Shown here: positions 27,449 to 36,545 of the stretch, piece after piece
How the letters are laid out: each line of letters opens with the position of its first letter
How positions within the stretch are numbered: the stretch's first letter is position 1
Origin: Jaenimonas drosophilae
Lineage: Eukaryota; Euglenozoa; Kinetoplastea; Trypanosomatida; Trypanosomatidae
NCBI GenBank assembly: GCA_030849065.1
Contig: JASAON010001643.1
Span: 84,066-148,065 of the forward strand
Direction: 5' to 3'
DNA: 64,000 nt
Made by a program: the position numbers and the translations under genes
Notes under the pieces: model-generated
What the model was told of the DNA's origin: nothing
What the model saw: the letters and a program-made list of their open reading frames with translations, nothing else
The model's database searches: none

Positions 27449-27806
27449 AGGCCGAGTTAGTGTCTTTTCGTTCTGCAGCCCGAGCAGCGCGAATCCTCGG
27501 GCAACCTCTGGATTAGTGATATCTCGCCCTAACTCTTCCATCATACGGATGGAAGAGCAGCACGTACACTTCCTCATCTTTTCTGACGCCGCGCCACGTT
27601 TTTCGCCCGCAATTTCCACCCTCACACATCTCTCTGCATATCCGTAGCAAAAGTAAGTATGATCTGTGGTGCCGCTTACCCCAAGCAATCGGCCTCCTCT
27701 TGGCTTCCACTCTACCTCTTTCTCAATGTCTCTCTTTTTTGCTCTATACCAAGCGTTTTCTTGTCAATATTTGTAGGCCTCCCTCTTGATTGTTGTTGTG
27801 GTTCTC
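27449..27806. other. Intergenic spacer with trans-splice signal
   Basis: No gene is seen in this 358-base spacer. The stretch about 27704-27770 is strongly pyrimidine-rich (ctctacctctttctc, ctctcttttttgctc). AG near 27775, about 30 bases before the TFIIB ATG, is the likely splice acceptor. Confidence 0.5.
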
Positions 27807-28919
27807 ATGTCTACAACGGCAGACTACGTTGGGCGAACCTGCCCATTTTGTGGAGCCGTGGACTCACTGGACACCGACGATGCCCGCGGCGAGGTAGCCT
27901 GCACTGAATGCGCTGTAGTCGTGGCGATGGGTCTGGAGGAAAGCATGAGCACACGCTTCGAAAAGGATGCCACGTATCAAGACGTTGATCGACGCGCAGA
28001 TCGCATGGATGATGGCAAGCAAACACGGCAGGGGCAAGGGGCAATGGAAGCCTCAGTCGCTGGGTCATCCAACCTTTCGGCGGCAGGTGCGGGCAACCGT
28101 CCACTTCCTTCACTACATCCAAAAATGCTTCGCTACTTCGACTACCTGTCGCAACTCTCGAAGCGTGGGGAGGAAGTGGTGAAGGGGGCCACACGCCTCA
28201 CACAGCAGTATGTGCAGTACTGCCGAGACCGGGGCATCAAGGCAGACTCCATGAACGCAACCTGTGCCGCCTCATTTCTCATTGCTTCAGAGAACTGTGG
28301 GGACCCAATGCCCACGGAAGAGCTCCATGAAATAGACCCTGACCTGAAGCGTGCGGAGCTCCGCCGCAAGGAAATTGTGACGGCGTTGGGCCTTGGCAAG
28401 GAAGAAGCAGTACGTCGAGAGCGCTTCGCCTCCCTCCTTACCCGACGCTATCTGCGCCTTCTTGGTCTCCCACTAGTGAGCTTTGAAGCTCCAGCATTGC
28501 TCTTGGCGGAGGCAATTCAGCACGTCACGAAGTCCATTCACTTTCACCACCCTATTCTATCGAGTCTCGTGGAATCAGACCGCGTCTGTATGGCGGTCCT
28601 CCTCGCCGCCACAGATGACAGCATCACGTGGGAAGGGAAGCCAGACATGGCTGCTACCGCGTTGTTCCAACACGCTGCGCTGAACCCAGCTTCTCCTACT
28701 TCACCTCAGGGCCGCCGTGTGGACGTGCGGGCGGTGATTGTGGCAGACTTTGCATCTCATGCCCACCTAAACCCGAAACGTGTGGCTCGAGCTCTCACAA
28801 TCGACGCCACGTGCATGAAGGACATTGTAGGCTGCTTTAATGACTTGATGGCGAAGAAGCAGCCAGGTCCTGTAGCGGGCTCCGTCACGGTTGGTGTGAA
28901 GCGAGAACGCGATGAGTGA
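27807..28919 (+). CDS. Transcription factor TFIIB
   Basis: 370 aa from ATG 27807. An N-terminal zinc ribbon has Cys12, Cys15, Cys32 and Cys35 (TCPFCG and ACTEC). It is followed by a B-reader/linker-like charged segment with the family-type TRFEKDATYQDVDRRADR (52-69). A first cyclin fold (about 105-165) contains RLTQQYVQYCRDRGI, and a second, more divergent helical domain extends to about residue 345. TFIIB bridges TBP and RNA polymerase II. In trypanosomes it is required at the spliced-leader RNA promoter. The cyclin repeats are divergent, as known for the trypanosome factor. BRF1 (TFIIIB) is less likely because the protein is short and lacks the long C-terminal extension. Confidence 0.8.
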   Translation: MSTTADYVGRTCPFCGAVDSLDTDDARGEVACTECAVVVAMGLEESMSTRFEKDATYQDVDRRADRMDDGKQTRQGQGAMEASVAGSSNLSAAGAGNRPLPSLHPKMLRYFDYLSQLSKRGEEVVKGATRLTQQYVQYCRDRGIKADSMNATCAASFLIASENCGDPMPTEELHEIDPDLKRAELRRKEIVTALGLGKEEAVRRERFASLLTRRYLRLLGLPLVSFEAPALLLAEAIQHVTKSIHFHHPILSSLVESDRVCMAVLLAATDDSITWEGKPDMAATALFQHAALNPASPTSPQGRRVDVRAVIVADFASHAHLNPKRVARALTIDATCMKDIVGCFNDLMAKKQPGPVAGSVTVGVKRERDE

Positions 28920-29142
28920 GAGTGTGGTGCTACTGGCAGGCTGCATAAGTTACGGCTTGCAGACTCTACACGTTGTTGGAATTACAACGCTCATCTGTTA
29001 TTCGTCACTGTCACCGCTTCGTTGTCTGTATTATTTATTCATTATTTCGTCATGATTTATTCGTCGTCACTTCCGTTGTACTCTTCAACGCCCACAATAG
29101 AATCGTTATCGTTCAACCTCAACTCCAACTACCAAAGAAAAA

Positions 29143-29745
29143 ATGTCCTGCGGTGATGCTAAGCTGAACCATCCGGCGCCTGCCTTCGACGAGATGGCGC
29201 TGATGCCCAACGGTACCTTCAAGAAGATCAACCTCGCGTCCTACAAGGGCAAGTGGGTGGTCCTCTTCTTCTACCCCATGGATTTCACCTTCGTGTGCCC
29301 CACGGAGATCTGCCAGTTCTCCGACCACGTTAAGGAGTTCACTGACATCAACTGCGAGGTCATCGCCTGCTCCATGGACAGCGAGTACTCCCATTTGGCG
29401 TGGACCATGCAGGACCGCAAGAAGGGTGGCCTTGGCAAGATGGAGATCCCCATCCTTGCTGACAAGACCAAGTCCATCATCCGCTCCTACGGCTGCCTCA
29501 AGGAAGACGATGGTGTGGCTTACCGTGGTGTGTTCATCATCGACCCCAAGGGTAACCTCCGCCAGTTCACCGTCAACGACCTCCCCGTTGGCCGCAGTGT
29601 TGATGAGGTGCTTCGTCTCGTGAAGGCCTTCCAGTTCGTGGAGGTGCACGGTGAAGTGTGCCCCGCCAACTGGAAGCCCGGTGCGGCCACCATGAAGCCT
29701 GACCCCAAGGCCTCTGTGGATGGCTACTTCAGCAAGAGCAACTAA
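29143..29745 (+). CDS. 2-Cys peroxiredoxin (tryparedoxin peroxidase type)
   Basis: 200 aa from ATG 29143. The peroxidatic Cys52 lies in [13 protein letters not shown] and the resolving Cys173 in [12 protein letters not shown]. This is the typical 2-Cys arrangement (AhpC/Prx1 class), with PxxxTxxC and the downstream Arg (YRGVFIID) intact. The GGLG element (95-98) and the C-terminal YF (about 195-196) that confer sensitivity to over-oxidation are both present. In trypanosomatids the orthologue (cTXNPx, about 199 aa) reduces hydroperoxides with electrons passed from trypanothione through tryparedoxin. No presequence is seen, so it should be cytosolic. Third codon positions are almost all C or G, a mark of very high expression compared with its neighbours. 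Confidence 0.93.
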   Translation: MSCGDAKLNHPAPAFDEMALMPNGTFKKINLASYKGKWVVLFFYPMDFTFVCPTEICQFSDHVKEFTDINCEVIACSMDSEYSHLAWTMQDRKKGGLGKMEIPILADKTKSIIRSYGCLKEDDGVAYRGVFIIDPKGNLRQFTVNDLPVGRSVDEVLRLVKAFQFVEVHGEVCPANWKPGAATMKPDPKASVDGYFSKSN

Positions 29746-30301
29746 AACGTTTGTGTCCTTGTTTCTCTCCCTCTGTGTTTGAGGAAAGTGTCTACTGGTT
29801 TCTTTCCTGTAGACTCTCTCATCTCATGTTTGGAGGGAGTGCTCAACGTTCTCGTTTAGAATAGCTGCACGATCGTTTGCTGCAAAGCGAGCAAGAAGTG
29901 CCGTGTCGGATGGATCGATGTCGGTCACGAGGATGGGTGGGCGGTGATGCCCCTGCGTCGTTGGATGGATGCAGATAGCGGTGAGGCTCGCAATGATGAA
30001 CGATGCCGGGGTGAGACGGCGACCCACCCTTTCCATAACAACAACCAAAACTACTACTACCAACAACAAACGTCAACCAAAACAACCCAAGGAATGTTCT
30101 TTGGGGATCTTAGTTCTTTTTTTCTATCTTGTTGTTATCTTCATATTGTGACGGAATCATGTTTTGGAGGGACTCGGTACCCTCGATGCCATCTCTTCCA
30201 CACAGGCAGTTGTGGCATTATCTTTGTGTTGCATCCGTTCGTGCACGCTTTCGTTTTTCTCTTCTTCTTTTGGTCTTTGATGATGTAGCGATTTAGTGCC
30301 G
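29746..30301. other. Intergenic spacer
   Basis: This 556-base spacer holds the peroxiredoxin 3' UTR and then an AC/AAC-rich stretch (about 30037-30090, caacaacaaacg type). It ends in a T-rich tract (30115-30145 and 30249-30270, ctcttcttcttttgg) suited to trans-splicing of the SNW gene. No gene is seen. Confidence 0.45.
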
Positions 30302-31591
30302 ATGGATCACCACGATGGGGGTGCATTTGCGGAGCTCTATTATATCCAGTATCCAGTGGGCATGGGAAAGGAAGGGCTGCCGCCAAACTTGGCCGCTGCC
30401 GTGAAGAGCGCTCATCCCAACACCACCACTAAGATGGAAGCAGAGCATGTGCAGAGTACCCAGCTGATCGCTGTGGCATCGGCCGTGGCTTCTGCTGCGA
30501 CCGATTTGGCAGCTGAGGAGGAGGTGGATACAGCCGAGCGCACACGTGCAGCACTCGCCCGCAAGTTGAAGGAGCGCACACAGACTGAGGAGGACTTCAG
30601 TGGGAAGCGTCTCAGCCATTCCCAAAACTCTGCAAAGAAGGATACCGAGCTGGTGCTGGCCCCAATGGTTGGCTCTTCCGCGATGGATGAGGCGGCAGCC
30701 ACGAGTGGGAGTCTTGTGTCGGTGGTTCGATCCACTACGCGGTCCAAGCCCGTGGCCGAAGGCATTCCCGTCGACGGGAAAGATGTTGTGGTGCCCTTTT
30801 GTGTCAGTAACTGGAAAAACAAGAATAAGATCTTGGTTTCGGTGGAGCAGCGCCTTGCGCAGCAACGGGATGATCGGGGGTCATCCTCCACGAGCAGCGG
30901 TATTAGTAGTGGAGTGATGGACCTTGCTCGGGCGATGCAGCAAGCAACGCGTGAGGTGGCCACTGAATTGAGCGAGCGCGAGCGTGCCCAAACGGAGGCG
31001 GAGGAGCGCCGACAGGCAGAGGTGGAAGCAGAGGAGGCCAAGCGAGCAAAACAGCTTCTGGAGGAGAATGCCGCTCGCTTGTTGGAGACCAGCCGACGTC
31101 ACGAGAGTCGCGAGCAGCGGCTGGAGCGGGTGAAGGTGGAACGAGAGCTCCGCGAGCGCGAAAAGTTGGAGAAGCAGCGACAACGCCTTCGTGAAAAGGC
31201 AGCCGCTCGCTTGAACATCACCGTGGATGACCTCGAGGCAGACGAGCAGCTCCTTCGGTCTGTGGAGGACGCACAATCGTCGCTTGTGGCGGTGGCCCCC
31301 TCCGCCTCCGACCACGCGAGCTCCAGCCGTCCAACCAGCATGTTTACCGAGCAAGCTGAAGAGGATGATCAAAAGGGTCCCAAGATGGGTGCACTCTTCT
31401 CCCGTGTGGTCATTAGCAACGAAGGTATTCAGCGGGAGATGGAGGCACTGAGCAACATGGATGGCACGGGGCAAGAGGATATCCACGCGCACGCCATCAA
31501 GCTTCCCAGAGATGAGGACGACGACGACAATGACGATGAGGGCGATTTCAATCTTGGGCGAATGCTCAAGAAACAGAGGCACGTCTTGTAG
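30302..31591 (+). CDS. SNW/SKIP (Prp45) spliceosomal protein
   Basis: 429 aa from ATG 30302. The SNW signature is present as VVVPFCVSNWKNKNK (162-176), followed by VEQRLAQQR, matching the S-N-W-K core and the LDKRLA-type helix of SNW1/SKIP/Prp45. Downstream lies a long charged coiled coil (about 210-325) rich in Glu, Arg and Lys. The protein ends in an acidic run DEDDDDNDDEGD and a basic end KKQRHVL. SNW proteins join the Prp19-associated complex and stay in the activated spliceosome. In kinetoplastids the main splicing is trans-splicing, so that is the likely role. Human SNW1 is 536 aa; this version is shorter mainly in the N-terminal part. The N-terminal 100 residues are divergent. Confidence 0.85.
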   Translation: MDHHDGGAFAELYYIQYPVGMGKEGLPPNLAAAVKSAHPNTTTKMEAEHVQSTQLIAVASAVASAATDLAAEEEVDTAERTRAALARKLKERTQTEEDFSGKRLSHSQNSAKKDTELVLAPMVGSSAMDEAAATSGSLVSVVRSTTRSKPVAEGIPVDGKDVVVPFCVSNWKNKNKILVSVEQRLAQQRDDRGSSSTSSGISSGVMDLARAMQQATREVATELSERERAQTEAEERRQAEVEAEEAKRAKQLLEENAARLLETSRRHESREQRLERVKVERELREREKLEKQRQRLREKAAARLNITVDDLEADEQLLRSVEDAQSSLVAVAPSASDHASSSRPTSMFTEQAEEDDQKGPKMGALFSRVVISNEGIQREMEALSNMDGTGQEDIHAHAIKLPRDEDDDDNDDEGDFNLGRMLKKQRHVL

Positions 31592-31908
31592 TCGTGGTGA
31601 CGTGGCAACGAGCCAATAAAGTAAGGCTGCGGAGGTGTGGAGAATGCCCATCACTCGCTCTCAGGCTTACAAGTGCTCTCAAAGTTCAAATATGTCTAAC
31701 TCACCCTCTTCTTCCTACTTTGCTAGCGTCAGGGTACTTGCGTCGTAGACAGACCACTGGGGTGCAATAGGGAGGGGGTACAACGTGCCACACACCTACG
31801 CCCACATTCGTTGGTTGTCCAGTCAAGACACACACACACACATTTGTTTGTCTGTAATTCACACATTTTTAGCGTCAATTTCTCACGTTACGACCAGCGA
31901 CGACGGCA
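31592..31908. other. Intergenic spacer
   Basis: No gene is seen in this 317-base spacer. It includes a short (AC)6-type run near 31830-31842 and a T-rich tract (catttttagcg) before AG near 31872. That AG is a candidate acceptor for the polyprenyl synthase gene. Confidence 0.45.
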
Positions 31909-33039
31909 ATGCTTCGGTTGTTTCGTCCGCAGCTGCTTCAGCACACGGTGGGTCGTTGGTCTTCGATCCCTGCGGCATCGATGGTTGGGGAGATGACGCC
32001 AGGAAGTGGAAGCGGGGTCCTCACCAAGCGTGGGCGGCCCTTTGAGTTGGTTCAGCGTGAGGTAGACGCCGTCAAGGAGCACATCTCCAGTCTTGTTCGG
32101 CATCGCACGAACGATGTGCTCGACCACGCCGCCACCTACGCCTTGGCAGAGGGCGGCAAACTCATGCGACCAGCATTGGTGGCGTTGATGGCCTACGCCC
32201 TGCTTCCGCAGGAACTGAGCCAGCAACTTCACGCCAGTCCCTTGGGCTCGTTGGATGAGGTTACACCCGGCACTATTCTCCCCTTTCTTCGTCTGGCAGA
32301 GGTGACGGAGCTCATCCACACAGCATCTCTCGTGCACGATGATGTCATTGACCACAGCGATACCCGCCGTGGTCGGTTGGCCCTTCACAAGGTCTACGAC
32401 GCCAAACGGGCCGTACTTGCCGGAGACTACCTCCTCGCACGTGCGTCCTTCTACATTGCCACCCTTCAGGTTCCTCGTGTGGTGATTCTCATGACCACTG
32501 CACTGGAAGAGCTCACCTCGGGGGAGCTCCTTCAGATGGATGGCTGCTTTGACGTGGCAAGTTACGAGCAGAAGAGCTTCTGCAAGACTGCCTCGCTCAT
32601 CTCCAACTCCCTCGCCTCAACGGCTGTCCTTGCCGACCCTGGCAACCTCGAGAAGGAGTTGGCCGCCTTTAACTTTGGCAAACACCTCGGTATCGCCTTT
32701 CAAATCGTGGATGACTGCCTCGACATCACCGGTGATGAGGCAAGTTTGGGGAAGCCAAAGCTGGCAGACATGAAGGAGGGCATTGCCACCCTGCCAGCTC
32801 TCCTCGCAGCAGAGCGGGATGAGGGGGTGGATCGTGCCGTACGTCGTCGCTTCTCTGAGCCCGGTGATGCTGAAATGTGCTTAGCTAAGATGAAGGAGTT
32901 AGGCTGTGTGGCTGAGGCTATGCAACGTGCAGATGAGCACTGCCGCATTGGTCTCGAACAGCTGCACGTTCTGGAGCCTTCCCAGGCAAAGGATTCCCTT
33001 TCTGGAGCAATGGAGCTGGTGCTGAAGCGGAACAAGTAG
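31909..33039 (+). CDS. trans-Polyprenyl (solanesyl-type) diphosphate synthase
   Basis: 376 aa from ATG 31909. The N terminus MLRLFRPQLLQHTVGRW is basic and lacks acidic residues, a good mitochondrial presequence. Both Asp-rich motifs that hold the Mg-diphosphate are intact: VHDDVIDHSDTRRG (142-155) and QIVDDCLDITGDE (265-277). GGKLMRPAL (82-90) supplies the basic residues for isopentenyl diphosphate. The residues before the first Asp motif are small or aliphatic (ELIHTASL), which fits a long-chain product. Such enzymes make the side chain of ubiquinone (UQ8/UQ9 in trypanosomatids). The length matches the known trypanosomatid solanesyl synthase (about 360 aa). It has the same mitochondrial electron-transfer context as the nearby SDH2C and GDH genes. 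Confidence 0.9.
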   Translation: MLRLFRPQLLQHTVGRWSSIPAASMVGEMTPGSGSGVLTKRGRPFELVQREVDAVKEHISSLVRHRTNDVLDHAATYALAEGGKLMRPALVALMAYALLPQELSQQLHASPLGSLDEVTPGTILPFLRLAEVTELIHTASLVHDDVIDHSDTRRGRLALHKVYDAKRAVLAGDYLLARASFYIATLQVPRVVILMTTALEELTSGELLQMDGCFDVASYEQKSFCKTASLISNSLASTAVLADPGNLEKELAAFNFGKHLGIAFQIVDDCLDITGDEASLGKPKLADMKEGIATLPALLAAERDEGVDRAVRRRFSEPGDAEMCLAKMKELGCVAEAMQRADEHCRIGLEQLHVLEPSQAKDSLSGAMELVLKRNK

Positions 33040-33071
33040 GTAGTCGGTCCATCACTTTCACAAGCACATCA

Positions 33072-33089
33072 GCACACACACACACACAC
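33072..33089. repeat. (CA)n microsatellite
   Basis: A run of about nine CA/AC units lies in the 3' UTR region of the polyprenyl synthase gene. Confidence 0.9.
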
Positions 33090-33411
33090 GACACACCACT
33101 ACTGTCAGTTGTTGCCTATCAATCACTGTCATCTGCGAACGGCGACGAGGTAGTGGTACTGTGTGCATTCTGCCATTTCACACTGCCATTCTTATAAGCA
33201 CGTGTTATGGTCGAACGAGGTCAACCCCAGTTAGCTCATGACGCTGCGAAGTCATTTTGTGCGGTGCTTCACGACTCATGAGCCGAGCAGCACCATCACC
33301 TCAATTCATCCCTTACTCACTGACTTGGTCCATCATCTCTTGGTGGTGCCTCTTCATATGTGCGGTCAACAGCTGTTGGCGAACGTTGCACACATTTTCA
33401 CTTGCACACGC

Positions 33412-33450
33412 ACTCTGTCTCTCTCTCTCTCTCTCCTATCACTGTTGTAG
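33412..33450 (+). promoter_or_regulatory. Polypyrimidine tract and AG: trans-splice acceptor for GDH
   Basis: A nearly uninterrupted CT repeat (about 33412-33436) is followed by cctatcactgttgtag, with AG at 33449-33450, 107 bases before the GDH start at 33558. Long CT tracts before the acceptor are the standard signal for spliced-leader addition and for coupled polyadenylation of the upstream gene. The assignment is by pattern only. Confidence 0.65.
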
Positions 33451-33557
33451 TTGGTGCTTGCACTCCAGTCCTCCAAACCTTAGCTCATCATCCCTCACCG
33501 GATCAACTCTTCGATAACGAAACCCAAAAACAAAACAACCACATACCAATATCCATC

Positions 33558-36545
33558 ATGATGCGTCGTGCCTCTACAATTATGGGAACCCAGCGTGTGG
33601 CTGCGGCGATGGCAGCCTCTACCCGCTCCATGGGCTCCCTCAGCATCGAGAAGATCGCCCAGCACGTGAAGTCCACGCAGCTGTTTGAGCCCAAGTTCGT
33701 GGATGAGATGGCCAACAGCTTTGTGGGCTCGCTCTCGAAGACGGGGTACTCGGAGCACCACACCGATGTGCAGGCTGCCAGCCACGTTCAGGGCTACCTC
33801 GCCGCCCTCGCCCGTCACCAAATGGGCGATACCTTCGAGTACATCCACGAGGAGACAGGCTCGGCGGCCTTCTACATTTGCAAGAACTCTGCCGAGGCAA
33901 AGCTCGACATGGTCCGCAAGCTCTCCAACTTTGTCTCCCAGTCCAGCACGAGCACCCACGGCGTGGTGGCCCACTCCTACATCACCAACGACGGCAAGTT
34001 CGCCGTCTACGTGGCGGCGGTAGAGGCCTACCCCAACCCCAACCCCGGTGCTGAGGAGACGAAGCTGGAGCTGATCGCCACCCCAGCCTACCTCAGCAGC
34101 GCTTCCGCTGGCGAGAAGGAGGTCACTCAGAAGCTCGTTCAGCAGCTCCAGACCTCCGTCTTCCCCGTCTTCGATATCGCCGAGGTTAACGGAGAGGTGC
34201 ACTTCTCCATGGCCACGATGATGGATACCAACAACCACATCGCCTCTCTCGGTGCCGCCTTTGAGGAGACGCAGGGCGTTCAGGTGATGCGCAGCGCCAC
34301 CTACAGCTTCAGCAGCGGAGTGCAGATGTATCGCTTTGAGCTCAAGGGCGCCACTGCTGCCCAGGTGGAGAGCCGCGCCTCCCTCGTGGGCCTGCTCCCC
34401 GTCCGCCCCTACAACTCCATCACCCGCCTGCACCAGTCTGGCTCCATCTCCTGCGAGGAGGCCGTCTTCATTGATGCCGCCGTCATCTTCGCCATGTACT
34501 TCACCCCGAGCCCCACCTCCGATGACTTCCGCCACCTCAAGTCCATCCTCTCCAAGGAGCCCAACGGCGTCCACCGCCTCAACAACCTCCGCCAGTCCCT
34601 CACCCAGGAGGTGATGTCTGAGCGCTACACCGGCTCCCTCCTGGCCCTCTACCCTGACTTCATCAAGCTCATCTTTGAGGACTTCAAGGCCGGCACCACC
34701 GCGGAGCGCCGTCAGGAGATCGCCGCCAAGATCACCGCCCGCCTGAAGGAGGACCAGCGCAGCAGCTACGACCTCTCCCTCTTCACCACCTTCCTCAAGT
34801 TCAACGAGGTGATTGTGAAGCACAACTTCTTCAAGGGTGACAAGGCCGCCCTCGCCTTCCGCCTGAACCCCCAGTTCCTTACGGAGCTCGACTACCCCCG
34901 CGTCCCACACGGCGTCTTCCTCTTCGCCGGTAGCCAGTGGCGTGGCTTCCACATCCGCTTCACCGACATCGCCCGTGGTGGTGTACGCATGATCATCTCC
35001 AAGGAGAACAACTATCGCAAGAACAAGCGCTCCGTCTTCCAGGAGAACTACAACCTCGCCCACACCCAGCTCCTCAAGAACAAGGATATCCCGGAAGGTG
35101 GCAGCAAGGGCACCATTCTCGTCTCCAGCGGCTACATGAACAAGTTTGAGGAGTCACGCTGCAAGCGCCTCTTCCTTCAGTATGTGGATGCGATGTTGGA
35201 CGTCATCATTCCTGGAGAGGACGGCGTCGTGGATACCCTCAAGCAGGAGGAGATCATCTTCCTTGGACCCGATGAGAACACCGCCGGCTCCTTCCCCGCC
35301 GCCGGTGCCATATACAGCAAGGAGCGTGGCTACAGCGCCTGGAAGAGCTTCACCACCGGCAAGGACCCCGTCCTCGGTGGCATCCCTCACGACGTGTACG
35401 GCATGACCACCCACAGTGTGCGCGCCTACGTGACTGGCATCTACAAGAAGCTCGGTCTCGATGAGTCCAAGATGCGTAAGTTCCAAACCGGCGGACCCGA
35501 TGGCGACTTGGGCTCCAACGAGATCCTCAAGAGCAGTGAAGTCATGGTTGGTATGGTGGACATCAGCGCCTCCCTCCACGACCCCAATGGCCTTGACCGC
35601 GCCGAGCTCACCCGCCTCGCCCGCGAGCGCCTGACCCTCCGCTCCTTCGACCGCAGCAAGCTCTCCAAGGATGGCTTCCTCGTCCTCACCGAGGACCGCG
35701 AAGTGACCCTGCCTGACGGCACCTTCGTCCGCGACGGCGCCCTCCTCCGCGATGAGTTCCACTTCCTCAAGTACAGCGATGCTGACGTTTTTGTGCCATG
35801 CGGTGGCCGCCCACGCAGCGTCACCCTCGAGAACGTGGGCCGCTTCCTCAAGATCGCCGACGCCGACGGTGAGGGCATGCTTGCCGGCAAGTTCGACAAC
35901 ATCAGCCAGGACCAGCTCAAGTACAAGATCATCGTGGAGGGTGCGAACCTCTTCATTTCCCAGGATGCCCGCCTTGCCCTCGAGCGTTGCGGTGTGGTGC
36001 TCATCAAGGATGCCGCCGCCAACAAGGGTGGTGTGACGAGCTCCTCCCTGGAGGTCTATGTTGGCCTCTCCATGTCCGATGCGGAACACGCCAAGTACAT
36101 GTCCGCCAAGAACGAGACGGATGCACCGGAATTCTACAAGAAGTACGTGCAGGAGATCCTTGACCGCGTGTGGTCCAACGCCTGCGTCGAATTCGACGCC
36201 ATCTGGCGTGAGTCCGAGAAGAACCCCAGCATGCCCAAGACCATCATTGCTGATACCCTCAGCGGCAAGAATGTTCAGATCCGTGCCAACATCCTCAGCA
36301 GCGATCTCTTCAAGAACAAGGACCTGGTGCGCTACATCCTCCTCCAGTACACTCCTCAGTCTCTGCTCTCTGTCGTTCCCATCGAGACCATCATGGAGCG
36401 CGTTCCCGTGAACTACCAGCACGCCATCGCTGCCATGTGGCTTGCTTCGCGCTACGTCTACAGCACCGGCATTGACAGCAATGAGTTCGACTTCTTCAAG
36501 TTCATGACTGAAGTCTTTGAGAAGGTTGCTGAGATGAAGAAGTAA
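33558..36545 (+). CDS. NAD-dependent glutamate dehydrogenase, large (~115 kDa) type
   Basis: 995 aa from ATG 33558 (a second ATG is the next codon). The N terminus MMRRASTIMGTQRVAAAMAA is a clear mitochondrial presequence. The catalytic core in the C-terminal half shows RGGVRMIISKENNYRKNK (about residues 474-491), SKGTILVSSG, the loop TGGPDGDLGSNEIL, VPCGGRPRSVTLENV and VEGANLFISQDARLALE. These are hallmarks of the large eukaryotic and fungal Gdh2-type enzymes, which fuse a long regulatory N-terminal region to the dehydrogenase. The enzyme converts glutamate to 2-oxoglutarate and ammonium with NAD, feeding amino-acid carbon into the TCA cycle. Third codon positions are almost all C or G, indicating very high expression. 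This strong bias also creates two long mirror frames on the opposite strand, which are not genes. Confidence 0.95.
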   Translation: MMRRASTIMGTQRVAAAMAASTRSMGSLSIEKIAQHVKSTQLFEPKFVDEMANSFVGSLSKTGYSEHHTDVQAASHVQGYLAALARHQMGDTFEYIHEETGSAAFYICKNSAEAKLDMVRKLSNFVSQSSTSTHGVVAHSYITNDGKFAVYVAAVEAYPNPNPGAEETKLELIATPAYLSSASAGEKEVTQKLVQQLQTSVFPVFDIAEVNGEVHFSMATMMDTNNHIASLGAAFEETQGVQVMRSATYSFSSGVQMYRFELKGATAAQVESRASLVGLLPVRPYNSITRLHQSGSISCEEAVFIDAAVIFAMYFTPSPTSDDFRHLKSILSKEPNGVHRLNNLRQSLTQEVMSERYTGSLLALYPDFIKLIFEDFKAGTTAERRQEIAAKITARLKEDQRSSYDLSLFTTFLKFNEVIVKHNFFKGDKAALAFRLNPQFLTELDYPRVPHGVFLFAGSQWRGFHIRFTDIARGGVRMIISKENNYRKNKRSVFQENYNLAHTQLLKNKDIPEGGSKGTILVSSGYMNKFEESRCKRLFLQYVDAMLDVIIPGEDGVVDTLKQEEIIFLGPDENTAGSFPAAGAIYSKERGYSAWKSFTTGKDPVLGGIPHDVYGMTTHSVRAYVTGIYKKLGLDESKMRKFQTGGPDGDLGSNEILKSSEVMVGMVDISASLHDPNGLDRAELTRLARERLTLRSFDRSKLSKDGFLVLTEDREVTLPDGTFVRDGALLRDEFHFLKYSDADVFVPCGGRPRSVTLENVGRFLKIADADGEGMLAGKFDNISQDQLKYKIIVEGANLFISQDARLALERCGVVLIKDAAANKGGVTSSSLEVYVGLSMSDAEHAKYMSAKNETDAPEFYKKYVQEILDRVWSNACVEFDAIWRESEKNPSMPKTIIADTLSGKNVQIRANILSSDLFKNKDLVRYILLQYTPQSLLSVVPIETIMERVPVNYQHAIAAMWLASRYVYSTGIDSNEFDFFKFMTEVFEKVAEMKK

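Larger units (their letters stand above)
33040..33557. other. Intergenic spacer with CA repeat and splice signal
   Basis: This 518-base spacer holds the 3' UTR of the polyprenyl synthase gene with a CA repeat, then T/C-rich sequence leading to the GDH splice signal. Frames open through it into GDH are non-ATG extensions. No further gene is seen. Confidence 0.5.
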